Origin: CAZWLY01 sp964634465 | GTDB taxonomy: Bacteria > Desulfobacterota > Desulfarculia > G963662305 | Reading direction: 5' to 3' | Assembly (NCBI GenBank): GCA_964634465.1 | Contig: CAZWLY010000008.1 | Location: 154,655-218,654, forward strand | DNA: 64,000 bases | Shown here: piece by piece, positions 1 through 8,361 of the stretch | Layout: the number at the start of each line of letters is the position of its first letter | How positions within the stretch are numbered: the first letter of the stretch is position 1 | Made by a program: the position numbers and the translations under genes | Notes under the pieces: generated by a model | What the model was told of the DNA's origin: nothing | The model's input: only the letters and a program-made list of their open reading frames with translations | Databases searched by the model: none

Positions 1-356
1 ATGCCCGGGTCGTAAACCCGATCGAATCCCAGCTTGGACAGGGCCAGCAGAATGTCGTTGGGCAGGACCTGATCGCCGAACTGGGTGTAGATCATCGACG
101 AAGGCACCAGGGCGGTCAACTCGAAGCGGCCCATTTCGGTGTACAGGGAGACCAGGGGTACGATCGCCTCTTTGGGGCAGACCCGAATGCACTCGCCGCA
201 ATCAACGCACCTTTGGGCCTCGATGCTCACCTCGCCCCGGCGGACCCGGATGGCCCGGGTCGGGCAGGCCCTCATGCAGACCACGCAGCCGTTACACTTC
301 TCCCGGTCGATTCGAATCGACAGGCTGGAGGAGCCGTGTTCGTCGCCCGCGCTCAT
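1..356 (-). CDS. [FeFe]-hydrogenase-like 2x[4Fe-4S] protein, C-terminus cut by window edge
   Basis: Only the first 118 codons are inside the window; the gene runs off the left edge. Near residues 21-32 there is a ferredoxin motif (CNGCVVCMRACP), and a second, CVDCGECIRVCP, follows at about residues 50-61. After these comes a stretch resembling the start of the [FeFe]-hydrogenase large-subunit C-terminal domain (LVPSSMIYTQFGDQVLPNDI). In anaerobes such proteins sit beside DRTGG and HATPase genes and are thought to be redox or hydrogen sensors rather than enzymes. The ATG overlaps the stop of the upstream HATPase gene (ATGA), so the two are translationally coupled. A true hydrogenase cannot be excluded because the H-cluster cysteines would lie outside the window. 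Confidence 0.8.
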   Translation of the reverse strand, partial: MSAGDEHGSSSLSIRIDREKCNGCVVCMRACPTRAIRVRRGEVSIEAQRCVDCGECIRVCPKEAIVPLVSLYTEMGRFELTALVPSSMIYTQFGDQVLPNDILLALSKLGFDRVYDPG

Positions 357-793
357 CGGTCTTTGACTCCCCATCCGGAGTTGAAGATCATCGTCAGCTT
401 CGTTCCCTGCCCGTCGGCCGACTCGATGATGAACTCGTCGGCGTGTTTGTCGATGTTGGGCAGGCCCATCCCCGCCCCGAAGCCCATCTCCCGAATCTCG
501 TCCGGAGCGGTGGAGAAGCCCTCCTGCATGGCCTGTTCGATGTCGGCGATGCCGGGGCCCTCGTCCTGGACCAGGATCAAGACCCGCTCCTCGCTCAACT
601 CCAGGATCATCCGGCCGTTCTTGCCGTAGATGACGGCGTTCATCTCGGCCTCGTAGGAGGCGATGGCCACCCGGCGGATCATCTCCGGATCGGCCCCGAT
701 CTCCTTGAGGACGTTTTTGACCTGGATGGAGGCCTCGCCGGCGTGGACGAAATCCATCTCCTTGATCGGAAATTCCTGGCGGTAGAGGCTCAT
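353..793 (-). CDS. HATPase (anti-sigma/RsbW-like) ATP-binding protein
   Basis: A 146-residue single-domain GHKL ATPase. The N-box is seen as ASYEAEMNAVIYG (about residues 47-59) and the G1 box as VQDEGPGI; a glycine-rich lid follows (GFGAGMGLPNI). There is no His phosphoacceptor domain, so it resembles the RsbW/SpoIIAB anti-sigma kinase type rather than a complete sensor kinase. It overlaps the DRTGG gene upstream and the hydrogenase-like gene downstream by 4 bp each, so the three proteins are probably made in fixed ratio. The known association of this trio with hydrogenase and formate dehydrogenase loci suggests redox-responsive regulation. No partner sigma factor or antagonist is visible here. 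Confidence 0.85.
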   Translation of the reverse strand: MSLYRQEFPIKEMDFVHAGEASIQVKNVLKEIGADPEMIRRVAIASYEAEMNAVIYGKNGRMILELSEERVLILVQDEGPGIADIEQAMQEGFSTAPDEIREMGFGAGMGLPNIDKHADEFIIESADGQGTKLTMIFNSGWGVKDR

Positions 794-1167
794 GGGGCCT
801 CCTGGCCGGACACACCGCTCTGGTGGAGAAGGCCGCAGGCTTCGTACAGGGAGTGGGGGGTCAGAAGCAAGGGCAGGGAGTGGGCCTCGGCCTTGGCGAT
901 GACCGCCTCCGGCGGTCGTTGACCCCTGACGAAGACCACCCCGGCCAGACCGGCCACCTCGGCGGTGTTGACCACCTGGACGTTGGTCAGGCCGGTCAAG
1001 AGGACGGTCCCCGGCTTGGCAAAGGCCAGGACCTGGCTCATCATGTCGGTCGCCTCGACGGCCAGGACCGGACGGTCGAGCAGTCTTTCGCCGACCAGCA
1101 CCTCCGCCTCCAGCCAGTCGCGGACGTGATCGAGGCGGATGCCGTCGCTCCGTGAGACCCGGTCCAT
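790..1167 (-). CDS. DRTGG-domain protein
   Basis: A 125-residue protein with the DRTGG/CBS-like fold pattern. A short N-terminal region (residues 1-30) is followed by the core VLLTGLTNVQVVNTAEVAG and a C-terminal LPLLLTPHSLYEAC. DRTGG domains occur in HprK and phosphotransacetylase proteins and as stand-alone proteins beside [FeFe]-hydrogenase operons; their ligand is unknown. It is first in the three-gene set with the HATPase and ferredoxin-like proteins. The start is the ATG at 1167, with no strong Shine-Dalgarno visible. It begins about 420 bp downstream of fdhA, so it may be read through from the formate dehydrogenase operon or have its own promoter. Confidence 0.8.
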   Translation of the reverse strand: MDRVSRSDGIRLDHVRDWLEAEVLVGERLLDRPVLAVEATDMMSQVLAFAKPGTVLLTGLTNVQVVNTAEVAGLAGVVFVRGQRPPEAVIAKAEAHSLPLLLTPHSLYEACGLLHQSGVSGQEAP

Positions 1168-1587
1168 ATCGCTTCCCCAGCCGATGGGCGACCCAGAGAG
1201 CCTTTTGCTCGCGGGTAAGCCCCGGTTTACGGCCTGTTGTCAGGGACTCGTGAGCCGTTATCGTCAATTAGTCTAACACGACTCAACCGATTTCGATATG
1301 TCGATCTCCCCTTTGGTATAGATGAGCCTGGTGGGCCAGGTAGAATCGATCCCGACCGCCGCCGGGCGGGGAACGCTCTTTTATCGACCGCCGACTCCCC
1401 AAAAGGGGCGATCGGGGACAGGCCGGAGATCGGGGCCGGCCTCGAACGGGGCCGTTCATCGCCGAAACCGCGGCGAACCGCCTCGCCGGGGAGGCGCTCC
1501 TGGCGACAGCCCGTCCATCGGCCGCCGGGCCGTTCGGTCTCGATTTTCGCCCCCGGGGCCGGACGCCCTCGGGAAGCGTTCCCCTCT
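1168..1587. other. Intergenic region between fdhA and the DRTGG gene
   Basis: These 420 bp hold no gene I can support: open frames crossing them on either strand lack ribosome binding sites and recognisable protein sequence. The left part (about 1260-1320) is AT-richer and is the likely place for a promoter of the DRTGG set, but I saw no confident -35/-10 pair. No T-run terminator follows fdhA. Confidence 0.5.
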
Positions 1588-3633
1588 TCAGGCCGCCTTC
1601 TCCACCCTGACCGCGCAGACCTTGTACTCCGGTATCTTGACCAGCGGGTCATGGGCCGGGTTGGTCAGCACGTTGGCGCTGGTCTCGATGAAGTGGAAGG
1701 GCATGAAGACGACGCCCTTGTCCACCCGGTCGGTGACCATCGCCTTGGTGGTCACCGCGCCCCGGCGGGTGGTCACCCGGACTTCCTCGCCGGGCCCGAC
1801 GCCCAGCGCCTCGGCGTCGGCCGGGTTGATCTCCAGGTAGCCCTCGGGCATCCGGGCGTGGAGCGTCGGCGAATTCCGGGTCATGGTCCCGGTGTGGTAG
1901 TGGACGTGGGCTCGGCCGGTGGTCAGCCACATGGGGTAGTCTTTGTCGACCATCTCGTCCGGATCCCGGTACTCGATGGCGTGGAACAAACCCTTGCCCC
2001 GGGCGAACTGGCCCTGATGGAGGAACTTGGTTCCCGGATGATTCTTGTCCGGGCAGGGCCAGCACAGCCCCTCTCCTTCCAGCCGATCGTAGCTGATGCC
2101 GCCGTACTGGGGCGTGACCTGGGCGATCTCGTCCATGATCTCGGCCGGGGAGGCGTAGTCCATCGGGTAGCCGAACCTGTTCGAGATGTCGATGATGATC
2201 TCCCAGTCGGTTCTGGCCTCCCCCACCGGGGCCACGGCGGCCCGGACCCGCTGGACGCGCCGCTCGGTGTTGGTGAAGGTGCCGTCCTTCTCGGCGAAGG
2301 AGGCGCCGGGCAACACCACGTCGGCCAGCCTGGCCGTCTCGGTCAGGAAGATATCCTGGACGATCAGAAGCTCGGCCTTTTGAAGAGCGCGCTCGACGTG
2401 GGCCGCGTCGGGATCGCTCATGATCGGGTTTTCGCCGACCACGAACAGCGCCTTGACCGTGCCTTTGTCCAGCCCCTCGACCATGTCCGGAATCTTGAGC
2501 CCCGGCCGGTCCGACAACTTGGCCCCCCAGGCCGCCTCGAACTTGGCCTGGGTGTCGATCATGGCCACTTTCTGGTAGCCGGGGTAGACGTCGGGCAGGC
2601 CGCCCATGTCGCAGGCGCCCTGGACGTTGTTCTGGCCCCGGAGCGGGTTGACGCCGGTGGACTCCCGGCCGATCTGGCCGCAGAGCATGGCCAGGTTGGC
2701 CAGCGACTTGACGTTGTCCACGCCCGAGGTGTGCTGGGTGATGCCCATGCAGTAGACGATGGACGACTTCTCGGCCTTGGCATAGAGCTCGGCGATCTTT
2801 TCGATGTCGTCTGCGGCCACGCCGGTTATCTCGGCCGCCCGCTGGGGCGGGTAGTTTTCGATGACCGCTTTGAACTCCTCGAAGCCCTCGCACCGCTCGT
2901 CGATGAACTTCTGGTCGTGCCAGCCGTTGTTCAGGATCACGTGCATGATCCCGTTCAGCAGGGCCACGTCCGAACCCAGGTTCTGCCGGACGTAGATGTC
3001 GGCGTGGACGGCGATCTGGACTCTTCTGGGATCGGCGACGATGATCTTGGCCCCTTTGGCCTTGGCCCGGTAGATGCGGGTGGCGACCAAGGGGTGGGCG
3101 GCGGTGGTGTTGGAGCCGGTGATGAGGATGACGTCCGCCTCGGCCAACTCGTCGACCGAGTTGGTCATCGCTCCGGAACCGAATGCTGCGGCCAGACCGG
3201 CCACGGTGGAGCTGTGTCAGAGACGGGCGCAGTGATCGATGTTGTTGGTGCCCACGGCCGCCCGGGCGAACTTCTGGAGGAGGTAGTTCTCCTCGTTGGT
3301 CACCTTGGCCGAGGCGAAGAAGCCGATGGCGTCGGGGCCGTTCGCCTCTTTGATCTCCCTGAGTCGCTGGGCGGTGAAATCCAAGGCCTCGTCCCAGGAG
3401 ACCTCGGTCAGTTGGCCGTCCTTTTTCAGCAGCGGCTTGGTGAGCCGGCGCGGGCTCTGGACGAACTGGTGGACGTTCCAGCCCTTGATGCACAGCTTGC
3501 CCTGGCTGACCGGGCTGGTGTCCGAGGGGACGGTCCCGATCAGCTTGCCGTCCAGCGACTCCAGATAGAGGTTGCAGCCGCAGCCGCAGTAGGGGCAGGT
3601 GGTCAGCGTGGTCTTGTAGTCCATGGGGCTCAT
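1588..3633 (-). CDS. fdhA: Formate dehydrogenase alpha subunit, selenocysteine (in-frame UGA)
   Basis: Molybdenum/tungsten bis-MGD formate dehydrogenase, 681 residues including selenocysteine. The N-terminal [4Fe-4S] motif is CPYCGCGC (residues 13-20). The frame is interrupted once by TGA at 3217-3219 (residue 139) in the context DHCARL-U-HSSTV, which is exactly where E. coli FdhH and relatives carry the catalytic Sec followed by His. Both sides read as one molybdopterin oxidoreductase (TGSNTTAAHP, GMGITQHTSG-like and C-terminal MoCo-dinucleotide segments). A SECIS-like hairpin lies just after the UGA. It is the last gene after NuoE-like, RnfB-GltD and FrhB-like genes, so its electrons probably pass to those subunits. 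There is no Tat signal, so it should be cytoplasmic. Two separate genes or a pseudogene is unlikely given the motif. Confidence 0.95.
3187..3219 (-). promoter_or_regulatory. Bacterial SECIS element of fdhA
   Basis: Immediately 3' of the UGA (3219-3217), the mRNA can fold with stem GGCC (3202-3199) pairing to GGCC (3193-3190) and a GGUCU apical loop (3198-3194), about 18 nt past the UGA. The E. coli fdhF SECIS has the same GGUCU loop at a similar distance, where it is bound by SelB. Extra lower-stem pairing was not computed. Confidence 0.8.
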
Positions 3634-3660
3634 CCTTGTCGTTCGGCCTCCTGGGCCGGG

Positions 3661-4437
3661 CTAAGCGGCCGTCCTGATGGGAACCGGCCGTTTCGGTCCC
3701 GTCTTGGGAATCATCTCCCGGCCGACCGCTCCGGCCACCAGCCGGTAGAGCTCCTTGAGCGGAATGTCGGCCGGGCAGGCCTGCTCGCACAGGCCGCAGT
3801 AGACGCAGCGATCGACCATGTGCACCGCCCGGGTCAACAAGAACTCGCGGCTGGTCGGCAACTCCCGCTGGGGGATGAAGTTCTCTTCCTCCAGGGTGCA
3901 CTCCTTGCAGTAGCACACCGGGCAGATGTTACGGCAGCCGAAGCACATGATGCACCGATCGGAAACGGTGAACCATTCCTGAAGCCGGGACAGGAGATTC
4001 AGCGACGCCTCATCGTCGTCTTCGCTCTTTACGCCGGGCGCCCTTTGGCCGGCGGTCAAGGCGTCGGGCCAGGGTTTTTGGCACCGGCAGGCCTCGGCCA
4101 GCTCCGGCGGGCAGGAGAAACCGATGGGCACCACCTTGCGGCGGGAGATGACGGCGTCCTCGATCAAGCGATTGAGGGCCCGCTCGTCGCAGCCCCGAAC
4201 GACGACGCCGAAGACGTCGTTGGGCCGGCTGAGCGTCAGCCGGGTCAAGAGCTTGACCAGCGGGTAGCGGGCGTCGCCCGGCGCGTCCTTGTCTCCCAAG
4301 GACAACTCCTCCAGCCGGATCGGGTCGGTGAACAGGAACGGCCCGACGTGTTCGCCCTCCTGGCGCAAGGCCAAGACGCCCTCGACCTCGCGCCGGGCCA
4401 ATAAACCTCTGATCGCTTCTATGATCGTCGCTTTCAT
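3661..4437 (-). CDS. FrhB/FdhB-like iron-sulfur subunit of formate dehydrogenase
   Basis: A 258-residue protein with an FrhB/FdhB-like N-terminal half (for example VFGVVVRGCDERAL near residues 75-89) and a C-terminal dicluster ferredoxin domain. The cysteine motifs are CIMCFGCRNICPVCYC (about 164-179) and CVYCGLCEQACP (about 213-224). Such proteins link formate dehydrogenase or F420 hydrogenase to other carriers. It starts within the stop codon of the upstream RnfB-GltD gene (TGATG) and ends 27 bp before fdhA, so it is in the same operon. It may carry electrons between FdhA and the flavin-containing fusion. I do not see which flavin it binds, and assignment to FrhB proper rather than a related dicluster family is uncertain. 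Confidence 0.8.
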   Translation of the reverse strand: MKATIIEAIRGLLARREVEGVLALRQEGEHVGPFLFTDPIRLEELSLGDKDAPGDARYPLVKLLTRLTLSRPNDVFGVVVRGCDERALNRLIEDAVISRRKVVPIGFSCPPELAEACRCQKPWPDALTAGQRAPGVKSEDDDEASLNLLSRLQEWFTVSDRCIMCFGCRNICPVCYCKECTLEEENFIPQRELPTSREFLLTRAVHMVDRCVYCGLCEQACPADIPLKELYRLVAGAVGREMIPKTGPKRPVPIRTAA

Positions 4438-6545
4438 CAGGCAACCCTAATCAGTCTGTCCTGGAGGGTATAGAATCCCTCTTCGGCGGCGCTCGCCTCG
4501 CCGTAACGGGTTCGTTGATAGCAGATCAGGCCGCAGTTGAGGCACCGCCGGGCCTCCTTCCTGGCCCGAAGTTCGTCGAAACCAAGCTCGATCTCCTGTT
4601 TCGGGTCCAGGCGTTGCTCGGGGCTGGCCTCGGGCATCTGCTGCCGCGGCCCGACTTCGACCAGGTTCTCCACATGATCGACGTCCAGGATCGGGGTGTC
4701 TCGGCCGATCATCCGTTCCGGCGGGGCGATGTCCTGGCCGATGAGTGCGGCGTGGATCGAGGCCGCCGCCCTCCGGCCGGCCCCGACGGCCTCCACGACG
4801 AACAGGTAGTCCCTGACCGGCTCCAGGTCGCCGAACAGGCACACCGGCCCCGGGCCCGGTTCCCGGTAGGGAGCGACGGCCTTCCAGGTCCGGTCCTTCC
4901 CGGCGACCGGTTCGGCGCCCTCCTCCGGGGGCTCTGGGTCCGGGATGACGATCATCTCCGGCACCCGCCCGGCGGCGACGACGACGGCGTCGGCGGCGAT
5001 GAACTCGTCCGCCTCCGAACCGGCTTCACGATAGGTGAGCTGGGTCAGGGAGTCGCCGCGCCCCCTCAAACTGGTGACGGCCGCAGCGAACCGGCAATCG
5101 ATGCCCTCCTCGGCCAACTCGGCGAGCTGTCCGGGGCTGAGGCCGATCTCTGGTTGAGAGCGTCTGAAGAGGACGGTAACCTGCTCGGCCCCTTGTTTCA
5201 GGCAGTTGCGGGCCGTCTCCAAGGCCTGCTTGGACGTGGCGACCACGACCACCCGGCCGCTGGGGCCGACGTCCCGGCCGGCGGCCCAGGCCAGGGTCAG
5301 CGGCAGGAGCAGGTAGATGCCGGGCAGGGCCGGGTTCGGGGTCGAGGCCGGGCCCTTGGCCAGCAGGGTGTCCCAGCCGCCGGTGGCGATGAACACGGCT
5401 TCGAAGCCCTCGTCGAACAATCCGGACAACTTCACCTCCCGCCCGAAAGCCTGTCCGGTCCTGGCCTCGACGCCCAACTCCAGGATGCCTTCGATCTCCC
5501 AGTCCAGTACGTCGCGGGGGAGGCGATTCTCGGGGATGACCGTTCTCAGCAATCCGCCCAGTTTGTCCTCGGCCTCGAAGATGACCGGAGTGTGGCCCAA
5601 CCGGGCCAGGAAGTTGGCCGCGGTCAACCCCTGGGCGCCGCCGCCGATTATGGCCGCCTTCCGGTTGGTCGCCGGGGCCTTGTAGAGTTCGATCCGCCGG
5701 CCGCTCCGGCGCTCGTAGTCGGAGACGAAGCGCTTCAGGAAGTTGATCGCCACCGGTTCGTCGGAGAGATTCCGCCGGCATTCGAACTCGCACGGCCGGG
5801 GGCAGATCCGCCCGCAGATGAGGGGCAGGGGGTTGCGCTCCTTTATCACCGTCAGGGCTTTCAAGTAGTCGCCCTTGGCGGTGTGATAGATCTGCTCCGG
5901 GACGTTGATCCCGGCCGGACAGGTCCGCTGGCAGGGGGCGGTGCACTCCGACCATTTGTATTCGCCCAGGATGCGGTTGGTGACCGAGGTCAGGTTCATG
6001 ATCCCCACCGGGCAAGTTCTGACGCAGGTGCCGCAGCCGGTGCACAGGGCCTCGTTGACCACTGGCAGGCCGTCCGGCCCCATCGAAAGGGCGTCGAACG
6101 GACAGGCCTTGACGCAACTGCCCAGGCCGATGCAGCCCACCGGGCACTCTTTGGGGCCGCCGGACATCTGCATCGCCGCCCGGCAGTCGATGGCGCCGTC
6201 GTAAGTGTATTTGACGTCGGCCCGCTCGACCGGGTAGCGGCAGCCGACCCTGGCCACCTCGGGCTCCGCCTCGGTTATCTCCACGCCCAAGATAGAGGCC
6301 ACCTCGACGGCCACCTCCGCTCCGCCGCCGACGCAGCCGTTGGGCGCCAACTGGCCCTTGGCCATGGCCACCGCCGCCGAAGCGCAGCCGGCGAAGCCGC
6401 AACCGCCGCAGTTGGCGCCCGGCAGCGCCTCCTCTATCTCGAGGATCAACGGATCGACGTGAACATAAAATACCTTGGCGGCGATGCCCAGCCCCAAGGC
6501 GGCCAAAAAGCCGATGCCGCCAAGCGCCACAGCAGCAGTCAACAT
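4437..6545 (-). CDS. RnfB-type ferredoxin fused to GltD/NfnB-like FAD oxidoreductase
   Basis: A 702-residue fusion. Residues 1-28 form an N-terminal membrane segment, followed by an RnfB [4Fe-4S] motif (CGGCGFAGC, from residue 46) and two ferredoxin clusters (CIGLGSCVKACP and CTGCGTCVRTCP). Next comes a GltD-like N-terminal double cluster (CQRTCPAG and CGRICPRPCEFEC), an FAD GxGxxG-like motif (GGGAQGLTAANFLARLG, about residue 300), an NAD(P)-binding half, and a final CLNCGLIC. GltD/NfnB proteins move electrons between NAD(P)H and iron-sulfur clusters; RnfB is the ferredoxin-docking subunit of Rnf. The start ATG has GGAGAACC upstream. Between NuoE-like and FdhA genes it probably acts as the diaphorase that would otherwise be NuoF. 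Membrane attachment is inferred from the N-terminal helix only. Confidence 0.88.
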   Translation of the reverse strand: MLTAAVALGGIGFLAALGLGIAAKVFYVHVDPLILEIEEALPGANCGGCGFAGCASAAVAMAKGQLAPNGCVGGGAEVAVEVASILGVEITEAEPEVARVGCRYPVERADVKYTYDGAIDCRAAMQMSGGPKECPVGCIGLGSCVKACPFDALSMGPDGLPVVNEALCTGCGTCVRTCPVGIMNLTSVTNRILGEYKWSECTAPCQRTCPAGINVPEQIYHTAKGDYLKALTVIKERNPLPLICGRICPRPCEFECRRNLSDEPVAINFLKRFVSDYERRSGRRIELYKAPATNRKAAIIGGGAQGLTAANFLARLGHTPVIFEAEDKLGGLLRTVIPENRLPRDVLDWEIEGILELGVEARTGQAFGREVKLSGLFDEGFEAVFIATGGWDTLLAKGPASTPNPALPGIYLLLPLTLAWAAGRDVGPSGRVVVVATSKQALETARNCLKQGAEQVTVLFRRSQPEIGLSPGQLAELAEEGIDCRFAAAVTSLRGRGDSLTQLTYREAGSEADEFIAADAVVVAAGRVPEMIVIPDPEPPEEGAEPVAGKDRTWKAVAPYREPGPGPVCLFGDLEPVRDYLFVVEAVGAGRRAAASIHAALIGQDIAPPERMIGRDTPILDVDHVENLVEVGPRQQMPEASPEQRLDPKQEIELGFDELRARKEARRCLNCGLICYQRTRYGEASAAEEGFYTLQDRLIRVA

Positions 6546-6722
6546 AGTTCCGGTTCTCCTAGACGATCATCCAGTCAACGCTTTGTTTCGCCCACGCCAT
6601 CGCTCAGCCGGGCCGGCTGTCCGGACTCGATGTGCGCCCCCGGTCGCCCGCACCGAGCCCCTTCCGGAGCGGCGTCGTGTGGAAGGCCCAGTCTTTATCA
6701 AGCGCCGGCGTCCAGTCGTCCA

Positions 6723-7220
6723 TCACTCGTACTGGGCCAGAATTTGGCTGACCCGATCCGAGGTGAATTGGCGGTGCGTGTCCTCGTCGATGACCGTCAC
6801 CGGAGCCAGGCCGCAGGCCCCCAGGCAACGGACGGCCTCCAGCGAGAAGCGCCGGTCCTCGGTTGTCTCGCCGACCTCTACGTCCAACTCGCGTTTGACC
6901 CTACCCAGCGCCTCGTTGGCGCCCTTGACGAAGCAGGCGGTGCCCATGCAGACCTTGATGACGTGGCGGCCCCTGGGGACCATGGAGAAGAAGGAGTAGA
7001 AGGTCACTACGCCGTAGACGTCGGCCCGGGGCAGGCCCAAACCCTCGGCGATGATGTTTTGAATGAACGGCGGCAGATAGCCGGCGATCTCCTGGGCTTT
7101 CTGGAGAACCGGGATGAGCGCCCCCGGCGCGTCCTTGTGGGCCTGGCAGACGGCCTTGATCTGATCGACCATTTCGGCGGTGATGTCTTCGGGCCTCTCA
7201 AGAACGACACGGCGGTGCAT
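6723..7220 (-). CDS. NuoE/HndA-like [2Fe-2S] subunit
   Basis: A 165-residue thioredoxin-like ferredoxin of the 24-kDa complex I subunit family. The four cluster ligands fit CMGTAC (about residues 90-95) and CLGACG (about 132-137), in the usual CxxxxC...CxxxC pattern. The start ATG is preceded by AAGGAGAG. It is the first gene of the formate dehydrogenase set, 177 bp before the RnfB-GltD fusion. NuoE proteins normally pair with a NuoF-type NADH/FMN subunit, but none is encoded in this operon. The partner may be the GltD-like fusion, or a NuoF elsewhere. Confidence 0.9.
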   Translation of the reverse strand: MHRRVVLERPEDITAEMVDQIKAVCQAHKDAPGALIPVLQKAQEIAGYLPPFIQNIIAEGLGLPRADVYGVVTFYSFFSMVPRGRHVIKVCMGTACFVKGANEALGRVKRELDVEVGETTEDRRFSLEAVRCLGACGLAPVTVIDEDTHRQFTSDRVSQILAQYE

Positions 7221-7316
7221 CTCGCGACTCTCCTTGAAGTCATGGGCTTAAGCCGGTCAATATGAAATTTTGATTAGCATAGGCCCAAGGATAAAGCAAG
7301 GCCGGCCGGGGCGCCC

Positions 7317-7345
7317 TTTACTGGCGGGAAGAGAGTCCCTATAAT
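7317..7345 (+). promoter_or_regulatory. Sigma-70-type promoter of the UbiA-like gene
   Basis: TTTACT (7317-7322), 17-bp spacer, perfect TATAAT (7340-7345). The expected transcription start (about 7352) is only about 5 nt from the ATG at 7357, so the mRNA may be almost leaderless. Confidence 0.6.
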
Positions 7346-7356
7346 AGGAACCGAAC

Positions 7357-8238
7357 ATGAGATGGTGGAGTCTTAACTTCAAGGCGCTGAGGGCGCCGTT
7401 TTTGGTCTGTTCGGCCGCCTCGTCACTGGCGGCGGCGGCGCTGGCCAATCTGGAGCGGGGCCGGTTTTCCTGGCCGGCCGTTTTGGGTTGTCTGGTCTGC
7501 GTGGCCGCCATCCACTTGGGGGCCAATCAGTTGGAGGGCTTTGCCGCGGCCGAGATCGAAGAGTCGGACGACGGCGGCAATCCGGCCGTCCGGTGGGCCG
7601 CCTTGCTCACCGGCGGTCTGATCGCCATGGCCCTGGGCGCGGTGGTCGGCTTGGCCATGGCCCTCTCCGGCCGGCCCCAGGCGGCCTGGTGGAGCCTGGC
7701 CGGCCTGGCCCTGGCCACCGTCTACGCCGTCAACCCGTTCGACCTCCGCGGGCGCTGGCCGGGCGAGGTGATCGTCTTCTTGCTTTTCGGCCCGCTCTTG
7801 ACCTTGGCCGTCTACCACGTCCTGACCCATCGGCTCAGCGTGTTGGCCGTGCTGGTCGGCGTGCCGCTGGGCGGGCTGGCCGCGGCCGCCGTATGGCTGA
7901 ATCGTTTCCTGGACGAACCCGACAGGCCGCGCAGGGGCCGCGACCAACCCGTCACCTGGCTGGGCCAGGAATGGTCGATCTGGGTCTATCTGCTGATCGT
8001 CGCCGGCTCCTTCGCCTACCTGATCGCGCTGGCCTTCGGCCACGGCCTGGGCTGGCTGATCGTTCTCGGGCTGCTCCCCCTGCCCCTGACCGCCTCCGGG
8101 GCGGTCATCTTGATCAAGCATCATTGGGCCAGGGGTCAGATCGTCCGCTCCCGGGCCAGGACCGCTCAGGCCCAGGCCGCCGCGGCCCTGTTGGTCGCCG
8201 CAGCCATGGTGGTGGAGACTGTTTTCAGGGCCTATTGA
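7357..8238 (+). CDS. UbiA/MenA-family prenyltransferase-like membrane protein
   Basis: A 293-residue polytopic membrane protein with about eight hydrophobic segments, typical in length for UbiA-superfamily prenyltransferases, which join a polyprenyl diphosphate to an aromatic or lipid acceptor. The second Asp-rich motif is recognisable (NRFLDEPDRPRRGRD, about residues 187-201). The first, normally NDxxDxxxD, is weak (NQLEGFAAAEIEESDD, about 57-72), with Glu in place of expected Asp residues. Layout resembles MenA, which would fit a menaquinone-using anaerobe, but no other men gene is near. It stands alone and is divergent from the formate dehydrogenase operon. Confidence 0.65.
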   Translation: MRWWSLNFKALRAPFLVCSAASSLAAAALANLERGRFSWPAVLGCLVCVAAIHLGANQLEGFAAAEIEESDDGGNPAVRWAALLTGGLIAMALGAVVGLAMALSGRPQAAWWSLAGLALATVYAVNPFDLRGRWPGEVIVFLLFGPLLTLAVYHVLTHRLSVLAVLVGVPLGGLAAAAVWLNRFLDEPDRPRRGRDQPVTWLGQEWSIWVYLLIVAGSFAYLIALAFGHGLGWLIVLGLLPLPLTASGAVILIKHHWARGQIVRSRARTAQAQAAAALLVAAAMVVETVFRAY

Positions 8239-8361
8239 TCGTGTGGCGGTCCCTGGAAAAATCATCTAGTCGGGTCGAGCCCGACGGCGGCCGGCAGCGG
8301 CGGGGTCGGGTGGACGGCCCGGCCCGGCGATAGCCGCCTTTCCTGGAGGATATTCCGGCAG

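Noticed and set aside
1588..3633. fdhA as a pseudogene or two genes split by a stop
   Set aside because: The TGA is exactly at the catalytic selenocysteine position and a SECIS-like hairpin follows.
1237..4404. Very long plus-strand open frame (1055 codons)
   Set aside because: It is the antisense shadow of fdhA and its neighbours in high-GC DNA: low-complexity Gly/Asp/Val/Leu-rich sequence and no recognisable domain.
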